A stretch of DNA of 64,000 bases from Welwitschia mirabilis (lineage: Eukaryota; Gnetophyta; Gnetopsida; Welwitschiales): the NCBI GenBank assembly GCA_051453625.1, contig JBOZIK010000001.1, positions 220,892,885 through 220,956,884 of the forward strand, read 5' to 3'. Under the pieces are notes generated by a model that saw nothing but the letters and a program-made list of their open reading frames with translations, was not told the DNA's origin and searched no databases. Of this stretch, positions 36,101 through 49,699 are shown piece by piece. Position numbers and translations under genes: made by a program. Position 1 is the first letter of the stretch. Each line of letters begins with the position of its first letter.

Positions 36101-38931
36101 GAAATTAAACAAAGGAAAAACTCAATTTTTTAAATGATAAAATCACTCTATTAGCCTATGTAAAAATAAATTTATACTTAACATGATAATTCAACTTAGG
36201 AAAAAAAAATCAAGTATAAAAAGTTAAAATTAAAGCATAAAAAAATTTCCTAGGTTAAAGTGCATATATAGTGAATGCAAAGAGTATCAAATAAATGGAA
36301 CACTTGACATGAATTCATATGAAAAATTAATATTTCCTTATCCAAATAATACTATACATAATAAAATATTTATTTCTTTCATGTAACATAAAATTAATTA
36401 TAACACATAACTTATAATTACCGTAAAGGACTACATGTGTAAAACTGTAATTTCACAAGATGTGAAAAGGGAAAATATAATTAAAAAAGATCAAAGATTT
36501 TTATAAATATTTACTAAGATCCTATAGATCATTTATAAGTCGTACAAATAAGCAAGAGAATTTAGACAGTCAAATCTTCCAAAGTCATTTTCATACAAAA
36601 GAACATTTTTTTTGAAGATTTCACTACTTGACATTATATCACATAAATGTAATTAAGTAATTTAAAAATCTCATTCCATTATATATAAAATTTACAATGG
36701 ACATAGAATCAAAGTATACCACTTTAAAAGGTAGATTCTTCAAATTATGATAGCAAATTATTTGACTTAAATAAGATTTCTAGTAAATTTTAATACATTT
36801 GACTTGAAAGATATCTTTTTATTTATCATGAAATGAATTATAAAAGCATTAAAACATATAAATTATGTTATAAAATAATAGATAATTGATAAAAACTAGC
36901 ATATAAAGTTTATTAAATCAAAATAACACTAGTTAAATTCAAGCTATTTTGACCAATAGAAAGAGGTAAAAGGAAGAAGAGAAGAAAAGGGGAAGAGATA
37001 AAACTAAAGGATGAACTTAAAAATTCTTAAAACCTTTAAAATGCCTAGAATATGTCCTAAAATAAGTTTCTAGAATAAAATGTTCAAGATCAAGTAGAAT
37101 TTATTAAAACCAATAGAAATAGTTCATCTAGGAAAAATTACAAACATTATAGTTAACCCTATTTTAACAAAGAACATTACTAAATCTATAACATTTGAGA
37201 AAACATGAATTTCATATTTTGAAAGTACTCAAAAACTAATATAAGATAGAATCTTAAATTTCTCAAAACACATCAATAATGACAAAGAAATTCATTATGA
37301 AATAAAGAAAATTAAGATTCCATAGTTTAGAAATTTTTCTAAGTAGAATAACAATTTAACCGTAAATGGCAAAAAGAGAAGTCTTAGAGGCCAAATTTGA
37401 GTTTTAAATAATTAATGCTAAAATTTTCTAAATTATGAAAGGAAGATACAAACAACATTTTAAAGATATTGAAGTTACAAAAAAAGAGTTATGATCAAAT
37501 CAAGCACTTAAATTTACTAGTCCACTTTGATTTTGAGAAAAGGAAAAAGAAGAGAGAAGAATTCATGTAAAAATAGATAATTTGGATATTAGATAAATGT
37601 AAATAACATGTTTAAAAACCAATCTACAGCTATTGAAAATGAGAAAATAGAAATTCATCATAATTTACCTTAGGATAAAGGTGGAATCATGAGAAAATGT
37701 ACTATCAAAACTTAAAGTATTTTATGATAGGTGATAAATGTATAATAATAAAATTAGCAGTAATCATACAATATGCTATAAGAAGTCTAATTAAATTGAA
37801 ATAAAAGCATGATCAAAATGCATAACTCAAGTAAATACATGCATAAAAATCTAAGGCAATGAATATTTATTAGTATTAGATGAAATAACATCCCTTTTTA
37901 TTAGTATTTAATCTAATTTCTTATAATATTTAATTATTTCTCCTCCTCCTACACTGTCTGATCATGTACACTTCACTACTCATGTAATGCCCTTCACATG
38001 GATGAAAATGGGAGAAAAGATGATAAAAATGAAATGTAAAATAATTTAGAAGGCTAAAAATGGATTTATTTAATAGTAAAAGATGTAATTTAAGAATGTA
38101 TATGGCTTTTAAAGTTAATATAGAGATAAAATCAACTAGAAAATGAATAAATGTAAGAGAATTAAACTAGAAAATATACTTCCAATGCTTGAAAATGGAT
38201 TGAATCATATCACATGGAATAAATTAGGTATAATAAATTAATTTTTAAGTTTGATAATTAAAGGGGATATTTATAGGTGCACTTAGGTCAGTTATAAACT
38301 AGGGAGTTATTAAAACTATTACATTTGCATATGTAATTCATGATAGAATTGTCAAAACTATCATATGATACTACATCACCATTTTACTTATGGAAGTTAC
38401 ACTATAGTGTCATAGGTGGTTTGATACATAACTACCTAAACTTCCAAAAATTAAATTAATCTAATTTAAATTATTATGGCTTACAATACATAGAAGCATT
38501 AATTTTGACTAAACATTAATTAGAAACATATAAACTATAACTCCCAGAATGTAATTTTCCAAGGTAATGATGTTATGAAATATTCTAATATTGTCTAGTG
38601 TCATGCATCTAGTGTCAAAATGAGTTAGAACTATTACATTAGTAATTATATGGCATGTGATTATGGGAAATAGACTATGAATAATTTATAGCATCACCAA
38701 GATGAAGTAGTCCCTCATAGTATACATTTTCACCTTCAATCTTGATCTCCTAATTGTAATCATCGTGAAGAGCCTTGAACTGAATCATAATGCATCATTT
38801 TAAGCTTATTGAGTGTACAAGGTTCTTATCACCTAGAAAGTGTAAAAATACCTCTAAATGAAGTATTATAGTTTAAAAAAATACAAAATAATAACCATTA
38901 ATACCTTATTTTATCAAAAACTTAGGCTTTA
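36101..38931 (-). repeat. E4 3' LTR
   Basis: 2831 bases, similar along its length to 59900-62770 (shared landmarks: CCTAGGTTAAA, GGACTACATGTGTAAAA, TTCAAGCTATTTTGACCAAT, CTCCTCCTCCTACACT). In element orientation it begins TAAAGCCTAAG (the other LTR TGAAGTCTAAA). A TATA-like CTATAAATAT is on the minus strand at 38267-38276. Pyrimidine-rich CCAAATCCCCTAAC follows on the plus strand, the complement of the polypurine tract. Confidence 0.88.
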
Positions 38932-40527
38932 CCAAATCCCCTAACTAGTATCCTATGTCTTATGTAAGTAATAATAATAGGAGAAATAAATCCTACTAAC
39001 AATTAAGATATTCATTTGTAATGTATGATATGAGACCTATTATTACAATATCTAATGAAATTTATTATTTACTTAATGACAAGAAATTACATCATTTACT
39101 AATCTCTACCAATTAATAATCGAGATGTCTATAAATCAAGTGAATGATTCTAGCACTAAATGTTGGTCTTATAAATAATGCAACATATAAAGCAATAGTA
39201 CTAATAATAATAAAAACATGTGTATGTCTGTGTGTTATAAGAGATAGGAAAAAAATGCATAAACAATAAAAAATCAACATTTCATTTATGAATCTTAGAA
39301 ACTAAAGTTAAATTGTTATTTAGTATTATTCATTTACAAAAAGAAAATAAAAATGTAAACACAAGCTTGATAAAATAAAAAACACATCCAAAATATTAAA
39401 TCATCATATAGTGTTACATACAGAAGTAAATTCTACATATTTCACACATAAAACATGTACACTATTATACAGAAACTGAACAAGCATTAAATACATATAA
39501 TACATTAAAAAATTAAAATTAAAGCATAAGGAATATTTTACTCTATATAAAAATTGAATGTCTAATGAGTAGGATAATGATAAGAAGAAGAAGGTTCACT
39601 GCCATCTCTATTATGATAATTATGCTTAATAATGATGGATGAATGCTAAATACCACATCTAGCTACATCTTAATCTTTTCTTAGTCCATGTCTATGAGAG
39701 ATGAATTAAGGCATAGAACAAAATGTATATGCTAAGCTATAAGTATACTAGAACTAACTTTATATCTCATGCTCAATTCTATCCATGTAATGATTAATCC
39801 TAGCTAAAGGGAAATCATGTTTTTGAATCTAAGGTGTAGGATAGTATCACTCATGCTTATAAAATCTCTTTACCTTCTAAAGCTATAGTAGGTAAATGAA
39901 ATAATATCTAATAGGAATAATTCTATAAAATGTGAGGTACTTATGAGTAATTACTTTATAAATGGTATAAGATGAAGGAATAGCAATAGAATGATAAGAA
40001 AAACATGCATGACAAACATGAGCAAAAATAAGATAAGAAGTACATCCTTGCCTAAATAGCTGATGAGTTCTTAAGACACTAAAAAATGGTTAATACATAT
40101 TAATACATAGGATGTTAGAGATAGTATAATGTGTAAGAGGTACACTAGATGTCCTAAGATGATTCATTAAAAAAACCGCTACCATAAAGACTAGAATTGA
40201 GGTTAAGATCATCTACAATAGGTAATATCATATATAAAAAAGCATGTGAATCTATTAATTCCTAATCAATAGGGTAGTAATATATCTCTAATGAATTATC
40301 TACAACTTTAGGGGACCAGTGAATAATAAGGTTATCTACATTAGACTTTTCTAGTTTTCCTTTCCATTAAACTAAAGATTTTGAAAAAAATATGATTATT
40401 AAATCACTAGGATAAGAATTATGATCTTGATTAACTAACAATACCTTATTTAATTTCTAACTAATTCATCATCTTTGAAAGCAAATGTATCAAAGAGCAT
40501 AGAGTAGATAATTTCCTTAATAAAAGT
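38932..40527 (-). other. E4 3' region, distal part
   Basis: Lies between the E4 3' LTR and E2. Athila elements carry an env-like gene between integrase and the 3' LTR, and this is where it should be. Minus-strand pieces such as VDDLNLNSSLYGSGFF can be read, but I could not match them to the env-like domain with confidence. Continues on the other side of E2 at 53006. Confidence 0.55.
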
Positions 40528-41753
40528 TCTTGGGATGCCAAATTGTATTTATTTAATAGGGTATTTTGAGTAGTTTTATAGAACATGAGATAGGTTTAAG
40601 TGGATTCTTAATAGTAATAAAGAGTCAATACAATAATCACAAAATATATAATATTCATTACATTTAACAACATTTTAGGTAAAATATAATACTTTTCATC
40701 TGAATGAGAGTTTAATAATCAAAAAGGCTGATTTAATGCAAGAAATAACTTAAATAGGCCATTTTTACATCATCATCTGGATGACCATAACAAACTATGC
40801 AAGATTATCAAGATGCTAACTAGAATAAACTAGGAGCTAATGTGGATTTCTTTTGATGTGGAATCATCCCCACCATTCTTTGAATGATGGATAGAAGGAA
40901 ATCTAAAAATAACCAATGCAACAAACTCTACCTAACTTTTATAAAGTGTTACAACCTCCTCTACATCCAAGATTTTTCATTACATCTGTTAGGTTTTATG
41001 CTTTTAGAATATTATTGTAATGAAAACTTCCTTTGCTTTAAACTCTAATTTTTATCTTCTTTAGCACTAAAAATTATCATGGTAAAAGATTAAGGGTAAG
41101 AGATCCATCCATTATTACTAAGAGAATTCTTCATTGGTATTAGGCTATGTTTCCTTCATTAAGTTACTATTGCATTGTAACATAGATGTTGGTTTAACTT
41201 TAATCAAAAAAAATTATTTTCCTTGTTATCTTATGTTCATATCCTTATGGTTTATGTTGAATATGATTCTGTGCCAGCTCTATACTTAATTTAGATTATG
41301 AGAATAACCTTTGTTAAGATTGAAACTATTAAATTAGTTGCATTGTATTTTGTTTTGCATTTCATAGCATAATATTGTATGTTTTTTATATTCTATTTAA
41401 TGTACTTGATAGATTAGTTTTTTTAGGGTTTAGTAATAGTTTTTCTTGATTGATCTATATTATATAGGGTTGATACTTATGATAGAAGTATTTGGTAATT
41501 AAATAGATATTTCATTTAGAGTAGTTTACATTTTACATTGTTTCTTGCATTGTTGTTTATTTTGATCTATTTGAAAGAAAATACAAAAATATTTTGTTTG
41601 AAATATATTCTCTTTCTTCTTGTCTAATACCTTTCATGGATTATGACATTCAAGTTAACTCCTATTTATACTAGTATGTATGTCTAGCAAAATATTTGTG
41701 ATTTTTAGGATTTTCTTAAGGATGTAATGATTATACAAATATACATCACAACA
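40528..41753 (+). repeat. E2 5' LTR
   Basis: 1226 bases, aligned with 51747-53000 throughout (for example ATGCCAAATT, AGGTTTAAGT, CATCATCCCCA-like and TTTGTGATTT.TAGGATTTTC). It begins TCTTGGGATG where the other LTR has TGTTACAATG, and ends ATCACAACA. Near 40778 it has TCATCTGGATGA, one copy of the palindromic motif of this family. Confidence 0.9.
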
Positions 41754-41756
41754 TCT

Positions 41757-41775
41757 TGACATTGTTATTAGATAA
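41757..41775 (+). other. E2 primer-binding site (tRNA-Asp type)
   Basis: TGACATTGTTATTAGATAA aligns with TGGCGCCGTTGCCGGGGAA. Nearly all differences are C-to-T or G-to-A. It is 3 bases after the LTR, the same spacing as in E1. Confidence 0.7.
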
Positions 41776-41934
41776 GGCTAAAAGAAGTTAAAGGATTATC
41801 ATTACTTAGATAAGTAATTTAGATTTTAATTCAGGTATTTTTCTACATTAGCATTATATTTTTATAGTAATCTGTAAGTTTTTCATTTTGCTTCTTTTTT
41901 TAATTTTCATTTTGCAAATAATGCCTTATCATCT

Positions 41935-42180
41935 TCACTGTCATCCAGATGATGCAAAGTGAATAATGACATATAAAATTAGGAATTTTTTTTTCCATAA
42001 AAAATATACTCTTTTTATTATCTTATCTATCATCTAGATGATATAGGTTAATAATTATCAGTTGTCTTTTTATCTATTCTATGTAGCTTTATTTTTTATG
42101 TCTTTTTTTTTTTTTTTTTTTGCATTTTTGTATGAATTGTCATCTAGGTACATTGTTTATATGACAATTGAGATGATGCT
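41935..42180. repeat. Palindromic TCATC..GATGA motifs in E2 leader
   Basis: Three motifs lie between primer-binding site and gag: TCATCCAGATGA (about 41941), the perfect 16-bp palindrome TATCATCTAGATGATA (42028-42043), and a split version GTCATCTAGG..GAGATGATG (42140-42180). A T-run of 19 (42103-42121) is between them. In an RNA they could form short hairpins or kissing loops, as retroviral dimerisation signals do; this is inference. Confidence 0.7.
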
Positions 42181-42412
42181 TGTGGAAATAATATTGAGCA
42201 TGTAGAGATATGATAAATCTAGGTAAAAGGATGAAGTATTAGAGAGAGTGGATGCTAATTGAGAAAAACATTAGAGAAGACTTAGTTAACTACAAACTAA
42301 ACTTAAATATGCATACCCTAGGTATGCAAGAAATTCTAAGAATTGAATAAGAAGATTTTTTTCATAGAGAAAATTTTACAAATCGAAATCTTAAAGTAAA
42401 AGGTTTATTTTA

Positions 42413-43840
42413 ATGTCAAATTTTATGCAAAAACAAAAATAAGTATCTTCTTCCAATACCCTTATTATGATAGGAACCTCCAATGCAAACATAAGTACAA
42501 ATTACAATGTCATACTTAAAGAATTAACAAATAAAAGTTATGAAGTTCAAAATCATTTTGACCTATCTCCTAATGAGGATGTAAAGTTAAGAACTTTAAG
42601 TGCATATCATATATTTCTTGGAAAACATAATGAAGATCTACTTTAACATTTATCTAACATAGCATAACTTGTGCTTACTTCAGCAAATAATAAAAAATGT
42701 ATTAGTGATTGTACTTACATCATAATCTTCCCTATCATACTTAAATAAAAGCAAAATTATAGTCTAGAACTATTCCACACAAAAGTCTAAAAACATGGAA
42801 CCAGATATAAAAAGCCTTTATCAAAAGATTCATAAGTGAAATTATAATGAGAAAAAGAAAAAGAACCTAGTGAGAATTATACCATAGCATATGAACAATT
42901 TTTCATAGCAATACATTTTAATCCTATTAACACATTTTCTCAAAAAGAACTAATAGATTATTTCTATAGTAGATTAAATAGTCAGACTAAATAACTTGTA
43001 GCATTTTTATGGTGGAAACTTAATGAACCTAATATTATATAATGCATGGAAGTTATTAGAAGAATTAGTGAAAATAAGTTAAACATAGCATAAACTGACA
43101 TCTAAAGAAAATCATACTATAGTTCAAAAGATCTTAAGAAAGTAAAACAAGAAAAAGAGGAAGTACAACATAAACCAATAAATATAATTAAGGATTTCAC
43201 AACTAATTTATGAGAATATACACAAATGATACTTGATGTAAAAGTAGCAACTAAAAAGAAGGTGATGCCAACTTACAATTTATGTGAAGATAATTATCAT
43301 GTAATAAAATAATATCCTTTATTACCAACATACAAAGAAAAAATTTATGGAGAAGTATGTGCATTTAATTAAAAGGATTCAAACTTTAGAAATCAAAATC
43401 AATATCAATATCAACAAAGAATGAATGAACAATCCAACTTTTAACCCTTTGAGAATAAAGTTAAAAAATCAAAATTTTAAACATGCTATTCAAATTTTAA
43501 ACCATTTAAAAATAGATTTATGAATGCAAATTTGTAATCAAATAATTGAAACTACCAACCAAGTAGTTAAAAGTTTCATGCAAGTACTTCAAAATTTTGA
43601 AAAAATTAAAATGATCCACATAGAGATTTAATAGATGAGCTAAGAAAATCATAAGAAAAAATCAACATAAATATTAAAAATCTAGTAAATGTTCTTTAGC
43701 AAACAATGTTAGAAAATCAACAACCATAAGGATCACTTACAACTCAACATTTACTAGACCATAATAAAGGAAAAAATGATTGTAAAGTTATAACAAGAAG
43801 TGGAAATGATACAACACCCCCTACCTATAAGTATTAAACT
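42413..43840 (+). pseudogene. E2 gag relic
   Basis: Starts at ATG 42413 (MSNFMQKQK then stop), matching the E1 start. NHFDLSPNEDVKLRTLSAY is followed by a stop at the same codon as in E1 (DLL* against DPL*). Around 43265 it reads TYNLCEDNYHVIK*YPLLP, a zinc knuckle whose outer two Cys are Tyr, again as in E1, then an Asn/Gln-rich tail (NQNQYQYQQR). The coat protein could not be made from this copy. Confidence 0.85.
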
Positions 43841-44269
43841 TTCAAAAATAACAAGAAAGAAAAAGAATAAAAATAGGATGTTAAAATATTAAAAAAACAT
43901 AACTTCTCTTCTCCTTTAAATTATGATCTTACTAAGAAACATTCTTTACAAGATAACAAAGGAAAAAAACGGACTACCCCTTAGCTTGATAGATTAAGCA
44001 TAAATCCTATTTTGATGATTATTTAACATCCTTAATGTAAGATATAAGCATAAATTTACCTTTTTGAAAACTCTTACAAGAAAATCCTAAATATTCTAAG
44101 CTATAAAGATACTTAGTTAGAAGGAAGTAAAGGTAAACTATACTTAGTAAAGTATTCCTAGTTCAATCCATATTTAACTTAGTTTATAAAAATTTTTAAA
44201 ATTTAAAGAGTTTTAGGTAGAAAGGATTAGTATTAATTTATAAGAAAATAAAAAATTAAAAAGCCTTAA

Positions 44270-44671
44270 TTGACATATGAGCAAGTATTAATATCATGCC
44301 TTTTTATATTTGTCAAAGATTTCATTTGGAAAATAGAACTGGACCTACATCTATTATCTTAGAATTGATTGATACTTCAATTAAGAAACCCTTCAAAATA
44401 ATAAAAGACATGGTAATTTAAATAGAGGAAGGTTTTTTATGCAATAAATGTGGTTTTTATTAAAGTTGAACATAATGGAGGATATCCACTACTTCTAGGA
44501 ACATTTTGTGCAACCATCCACTGTATTATTGACACATGTACTAGAATGATGGAGTGCCATTTAGGAAATAAGAAATTTACTATTAAAGTTTTCAATTCCA
44601 CTAAAAAAGACATGGAATATGAGTGGAATCTAGAGGAAGAAATAAAACCAATATTAGTTTTACAATATTAA
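44270..44671 (+). pseudogene. E2 protease relic
   Basis: KALIDI*ASINIMPFYICQRF resembles the Athila protease active site (CDLGASVNVMP): Asp kept, the Gly codon turned to TGA. The next part is an open frame 44450-44671 with YPLLLGTFCATIHCIIDT, matching the ILGRPFLATA..ID segment that follows in this family. The linker from gag (43840-44270) is unreadable. Confidence 0.78.
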
Positions 44672-45229
44672 CACTTAAAGAGAGATGGTTAATGCTTCAT
44701 GAGCCTACTTTGTATGATGATCTAAATGAAATAGAAAATTTAAAATCTTTTAATCTTATTAAACTTAACTATTAACACCTTGGAACTGACTATTTTAGTT
44801 AAGAGAATTAAGAAATAGAATCTATAATCTATGAAGAAGTTCAACATCTAAACATAATTGAGAATTTATATTTTGAGAGGGGTCGTCAATCTATGTTAGT
44901 TAGATGATGGTTAAACATGATTAGTCAATTCTAAGACAACAATAATAGAAACTGAAAATTTTAACTAAAAAATCAAATATTTACCTAATTAACTAAAATA
45001 AATCTTTTTATTTAATGATTAAAAAACCTTCAATAGTATATGAACATCTTTCTCCTCAATAAGAATTAACTTTAATTTCACTCTTAACTTCTAAGGTTAA
45101 TGCATTTGCTTAGAGTTATAAGGATTTAGTAATCATTCCCATTTCCATAGTTTAACATAAAATCTACTTTGACGATAATGTAAAATTATTTAGAAAAATC
45201 CAATGGAAACTAAATCTATTTCTTAAATA

Positions 45230-45700
45230 AGTCATTACAGATAAAAATCATTAAACTAATAGATGAGTAGATGTTATAATTATCTATGCCATATCTGATA
45301 GGTAGTGGATTAGCCCTTTGACAATAGTATCTAAAAAAGATGGAAAGTGGAGAATGTATATTGATTTTAAAATGCTTAATAAAGTAACAAAGAAAGATCA
45401 TTATCCTTTACCCTTTTTAGACCAAACTCTTGATAGAATCCAAGGACATGACTTTTATTATTATGTTGATGGATATAGTAATTATAATTAGGTTTGTATA
45501 GCTACTAATAATTAAGTAGAAGTAACATTTAATTCATATTTTAAAACATTTTCCTTTATATGCTTTCTGTTTATACTTTGTAATTCCCTTAGAAATTTTT
45601 AACATGTCACATTGAATATTTTTTTCATTATGTTAGGCATACAATTGAACTTTTTATTGATGACTTCTAATATTTGATGAAAACTTTGATCAAATTAATA
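45230..45700 (+). pseudogene. E2 reverse transcriptase relic, truncated
   Basis: Reads ISPLTIVSKKDGKWRMYIDF, KKDHYPLPFLDQTLDRIQG, YYYVDGYSNYN, then HTIELFIDDF with the catalytic IDD intact. KDHxPLPFxDQ is an Athila-type signature. After about 45700 the connection domain is shortened, so part of the 3' RT is deleted. Confidence 0.85.
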
Positions 45701-45869
45701 AATGTCAAATGATTTAGATCTTTCCTTAGTCATTGTGATTTCTATTACCATTTTATTTAGCATTATGCTAAAATTTATAAACACATTCATTTGTTACTTG
45801 AAAAAGAAGATAAATTTGATTAGAATAAATCATTTTAACTTATTTTTCAAATAATTATAAGTAAAACTT

Positions 45870-46270
45870 CTTCTAAACATATAGTAATGGGACCCAATTA
45901 GAATAAATATTTTAAATTAAGGTGTGATGCTAGTAATATTGCTATGAATAGGGTTCTTAGTAAAAAACATAAAAAATATTTTTAAGTTATATCTTACCAT
46001 AGCAAAACTTTACCAAAAGCTCAATCAAATTACATCATAGATGAAAAAGAAATTTTAGTTATAATACACTTCCTTGATAACCTTTGATACTATCTTTTAG
46101 ACTTTTATATAAATGTTTACATATATCATGTAGTTATTTAATATCTTATAATCAAGAAATATTCTAGTACTGGACTCATTAGATAGATCCTCCTTATGCA
46201 AGAATTTAATCTTGCTATCATTGATAAAGTAGAAAAACATAATAATGTAGCAGATCCTTTATCATCACTT
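45870..46270 (+). pseudogene. E2 RNase H relic
   Basis: RCDASNIAMNRVLSKKHK, then YHSKTLPKAQSNYIIDEKEI, LLMQEFNLAIIDK and VADPLSSL in one almost continuous frame. First catalytic Asp (CDAS) and the Glu of EKE are present. The TDH motif is lost (IYHVVI). Confidence 0.85.
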
Positions 46271-46399
46271 TCTTCTTCTCTTGATAGTATTTCAATTAAT
46301 GATTCTTTTCCTAATGAATAACTATTTATCATATCTTCTACTCATCCTCCTCCTTCATATGCTAACATAGTGAACTACTTGTTACCATAAAAACATCTC

Positions 46400-47600
46400 A
46401 ACATTAGATTCATAATCACATAAAATCATTTTTCCATAGGATAAGTGATTACAAATGGAATGAACTACATCCTTACCATATGTGCAAAGACTAAATCACG
46501 AGAAAATATGTGCTAAATGGGAAAAATTAGACATTGTTTATCTTTACCATGGTGGTGTATATGAAGGATATTTTAGTAGATTGAATGCTATGAAAATTCT
46601 TCACTTTGGTTTTCATTAACCTAGTTATTTTGAGGACTCTTTTAACTTTTCTAGAAGGTGTGATGCTTATTAACATTATTGTAGCCTCACTCATTTTTAT
46701 GATATGTTCTTAAAATCTATTCTAGAATCTGAACCATTTTTACTATTATGGATTAACTTTATAGGCTTTATTTAAACCACCTTCTCATAATAATAATACA
46801 TTTTAGTGGCTGTTGGTTATGTTATCAAATGGATTGAAGTTATTTCTACTATTATAAATGATGCCTGAACTATTTGAAAATTTTTTTAAATTATATTTTT
46901 CAATGTTTTAGTTTTTCTAGAATTATCATTAGTGATTGAAAAACTCATTTCATAAATCATCTTATTAGGACACTACTTTTCTCCATAGAATTAAACATAT
47001 AGTTACTTGTGATTATCATCTTGAATCTAATAGTCAAGCTAAAAATGCAAATAGAGAAATTAAGAAAATGCTTCAAAAACTTATCTTTATTAAAAATAAA
47101 TTTTAGGATTCTAAGCTTAATGATGGTATTTAGGCTTACTATACTACTTAGTATAATTCTCTTAGTTTTTCACCTTATAAACTTATGTATGAAAAAGTTT
47201 GTGTTTTCCTTGTTTATATTTGTTATAACTCTTAACTTAACCTTATAGAATTAGATGAAAATTCTAAAACTTTATTATCCCAACTTAATAATTTATATGA
47301 AAAATGTACTTATGCCATACATCATTAGCTCATCCATAAAGCCAAAGCTAAGTTTAAACATGATAAAAAGTTAACTCATAAGCAGTTTGAACCTAGTTAA
47401 CTTATTCTCTTATACAAAACTGGAGTGCATCTTTTACACAACAAGTTGTCTTCTAAATGGTTAAGTTTATATCTTATAAAAAAAGTGTATTCTAATGGCT
47501 CAAGTGAGATTTCCAACTTGAACATCAGAAGAGTTAGAAAGTTAATGAAGAAAGGCTAAAAATATTAGGAAAAATTTTCAATTCAATCTTAAACATGATA
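46400..47600 (+). pseudogene. E2 integrase relic
   Basis: YHGGVYEGYFSRLNAMKILHF and RRCDAY correspond to the zinc-binding part. LLWINFIGF corresponds to WGIDFMGPF with the first catalytic Asp changed to Asn. Then YILVAVGYVIKWIEVIST, SRIIISD (second Asp kept), NREIKKMLQK, and the C-terminal domain SSKWLSLYLIKKVYSNG around 47450. Stops and frameshifts throughout. Confidence 0.85.
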
Positions 47601-48507
47601 GAAGCACATGTTTTGGAGGTTTTTCTCAATGAGGAGGACTTCCTCCCTATCATTGTCCAAATATTTTTTTTAGTCAGTTTATTCAGTGGATCTTATAATA
47701 TCATTTCATCATTTTTTAGTGGACCTTATAATGTTATTTAATCATCTTTTATTTCACTTATGTGTTTGCTTTATAAAGCTACCAAGAATAGTACTCATTA
47801 CTTGGATATTTCAAAGTGATAATATTGGATTCACCTAATTGTAATACATTTGTATGTTAATGAACTTCATTTCAAAGGAATATGCCTTAGTTATTATATT
47901 CTTGCTTAATGTTATAAGGTCTTTGGTTGCTTAGGTGTATTCTTTTCTATTTTTCATCTCATTTATTTACCTTCATATTTAAGAGTGTGTGGTCATGTGG
48001 GACTTATTCAAGGAAAAAAAATTAAAAAAAAAGAAATAATAATGACCATAATATCTTATGTCTATGCTAAATACATGATCATCATGATGTCCTACCACAT
48101 AGGAATAAATTTTTTAAAAAGAGATCTTTGATAGTATTGGTAGCTGTGGGAACTCCACTGAGGGGTTAGTTAGCTATGTTTCATAGGTCCTTACTTCTCT
48201 AACTATGGTTTCACTTCCCTCATCATGGAAAATAATAATAAATACTTTAAGGATATGGGATTGGTGATGTTCCTAGTATTATCAAAGCAATTTCTTATTT
48301 CCTAAACTCTTAGTATTCCTATGTGATCAATTCACTTTTGAGGATTATGACAAGTTTTTGGGTATAGATAGGTGAGTTCATTTCTAAGCAGCTTCTAATA
48401 TTATCATTCATTACTTAGATCATTAGATCTTTAATATCTTCATAATTACTACCTTCTCACCTAGAATTTTATAGAGTCAATACATCTTGTCATGCATTAT
48501 TAATTAG

Positions 48508-48531
48508 NNNNNNNNNNNNNNNNNNNNNNNN
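48508..48531. other. Assembly gap (24 N)
   Basis: Short N run in the E2 region after integrase; flanks are not duplicated. Confidence 0.95.
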
Positions 48532-49699
48532 AAATTTAATAGGTTAGGATTTAGGGTCGTTAACTATCTTTTTCATGTTTCTAACCGTTGTTTTCCTTTT
48601 TTCTTTTTTAGGTATTTAATTTAATATTTTAAAATTATTTTCATTCTTTTTAATGATTATTTTAGGACTTGATCATTTAGTAGTTATCTTATTACTATTT
48701 TTATTTTCACTCATGTTGTTTATTAATAAAATTTAACTTTATTTTAGCATTTTCATTAGATAATGTTATTCTAGGTTTACATGATGTTCCTTTGAATATT
48801 TTTTATTTAAAAACATTTTATGATCACTTTGAGTCTAGGCACATTTATTGAGTTTCTTTTATCATGCTTCTTCCTACTTGGTACATTTGCATTACCTTAT
48901 CTTTTCTTTTACTTCAAGATCTCCTTTTTTTGAGCCTTATTCATCACAAATTTTTATCATTCCCATCTTTTCGACTTTTTTCAATAAGCTTTCTGATTAT
49001 TCCATACTACTATCTAAGCCTAACTTATTTGGTTAATACTTTTATTTTTCTGAGATTTTTGAAAGTACTATGATCCATCTAGTTGTCTAGATGATAAGGT
49101 AAACAACACATTAAGATTTTCTAAGAGTCATCCTAGGGTTTTCATTTGAATGATGTGACTAGATAGTAATGTGATAAAACCATGGTAATCATTATTTTCC
49201 ACCATTTTTCTTAATTATCACATGTTTTCTCTTCCCTCTCTTAAGAGACACTTTTTATATTTGGGCTATTATCATGTTTAACACCTCAATCGATCAGATT
49301 CAATCTTAGTTTATCAAATTTTATAATTTTTTTACAAAATGAGGTATGTTTCTCTTTCCCTCATTATTTTTTATTTTTTCTCTAATTTCTTAACCTATCA
49401 AAATGTAGTTTTTGCATAAAATGTTCAATGTTTCTAGTTCTTTGATTTGGAATAAACAGATCTAATTTTTATCACATATTTTGTGAGAATCTAAATTTAT
49501 GTGATAGAATTAGATTTTATCTTAAAAACTTGTTTTATTTCACACTATTAGCTAAAACATAATGGTTCTTATAGTCAAATTTATCAATGTGATGACCTCT
49601 ACACTTCTACTAGATTAGTTTTTTCATTTGATCACTTTTATTTTTTACTTTTGTGGGGTTTACCTGTTTTATATTTTTTATTTTCTCTTGTATGTCATG

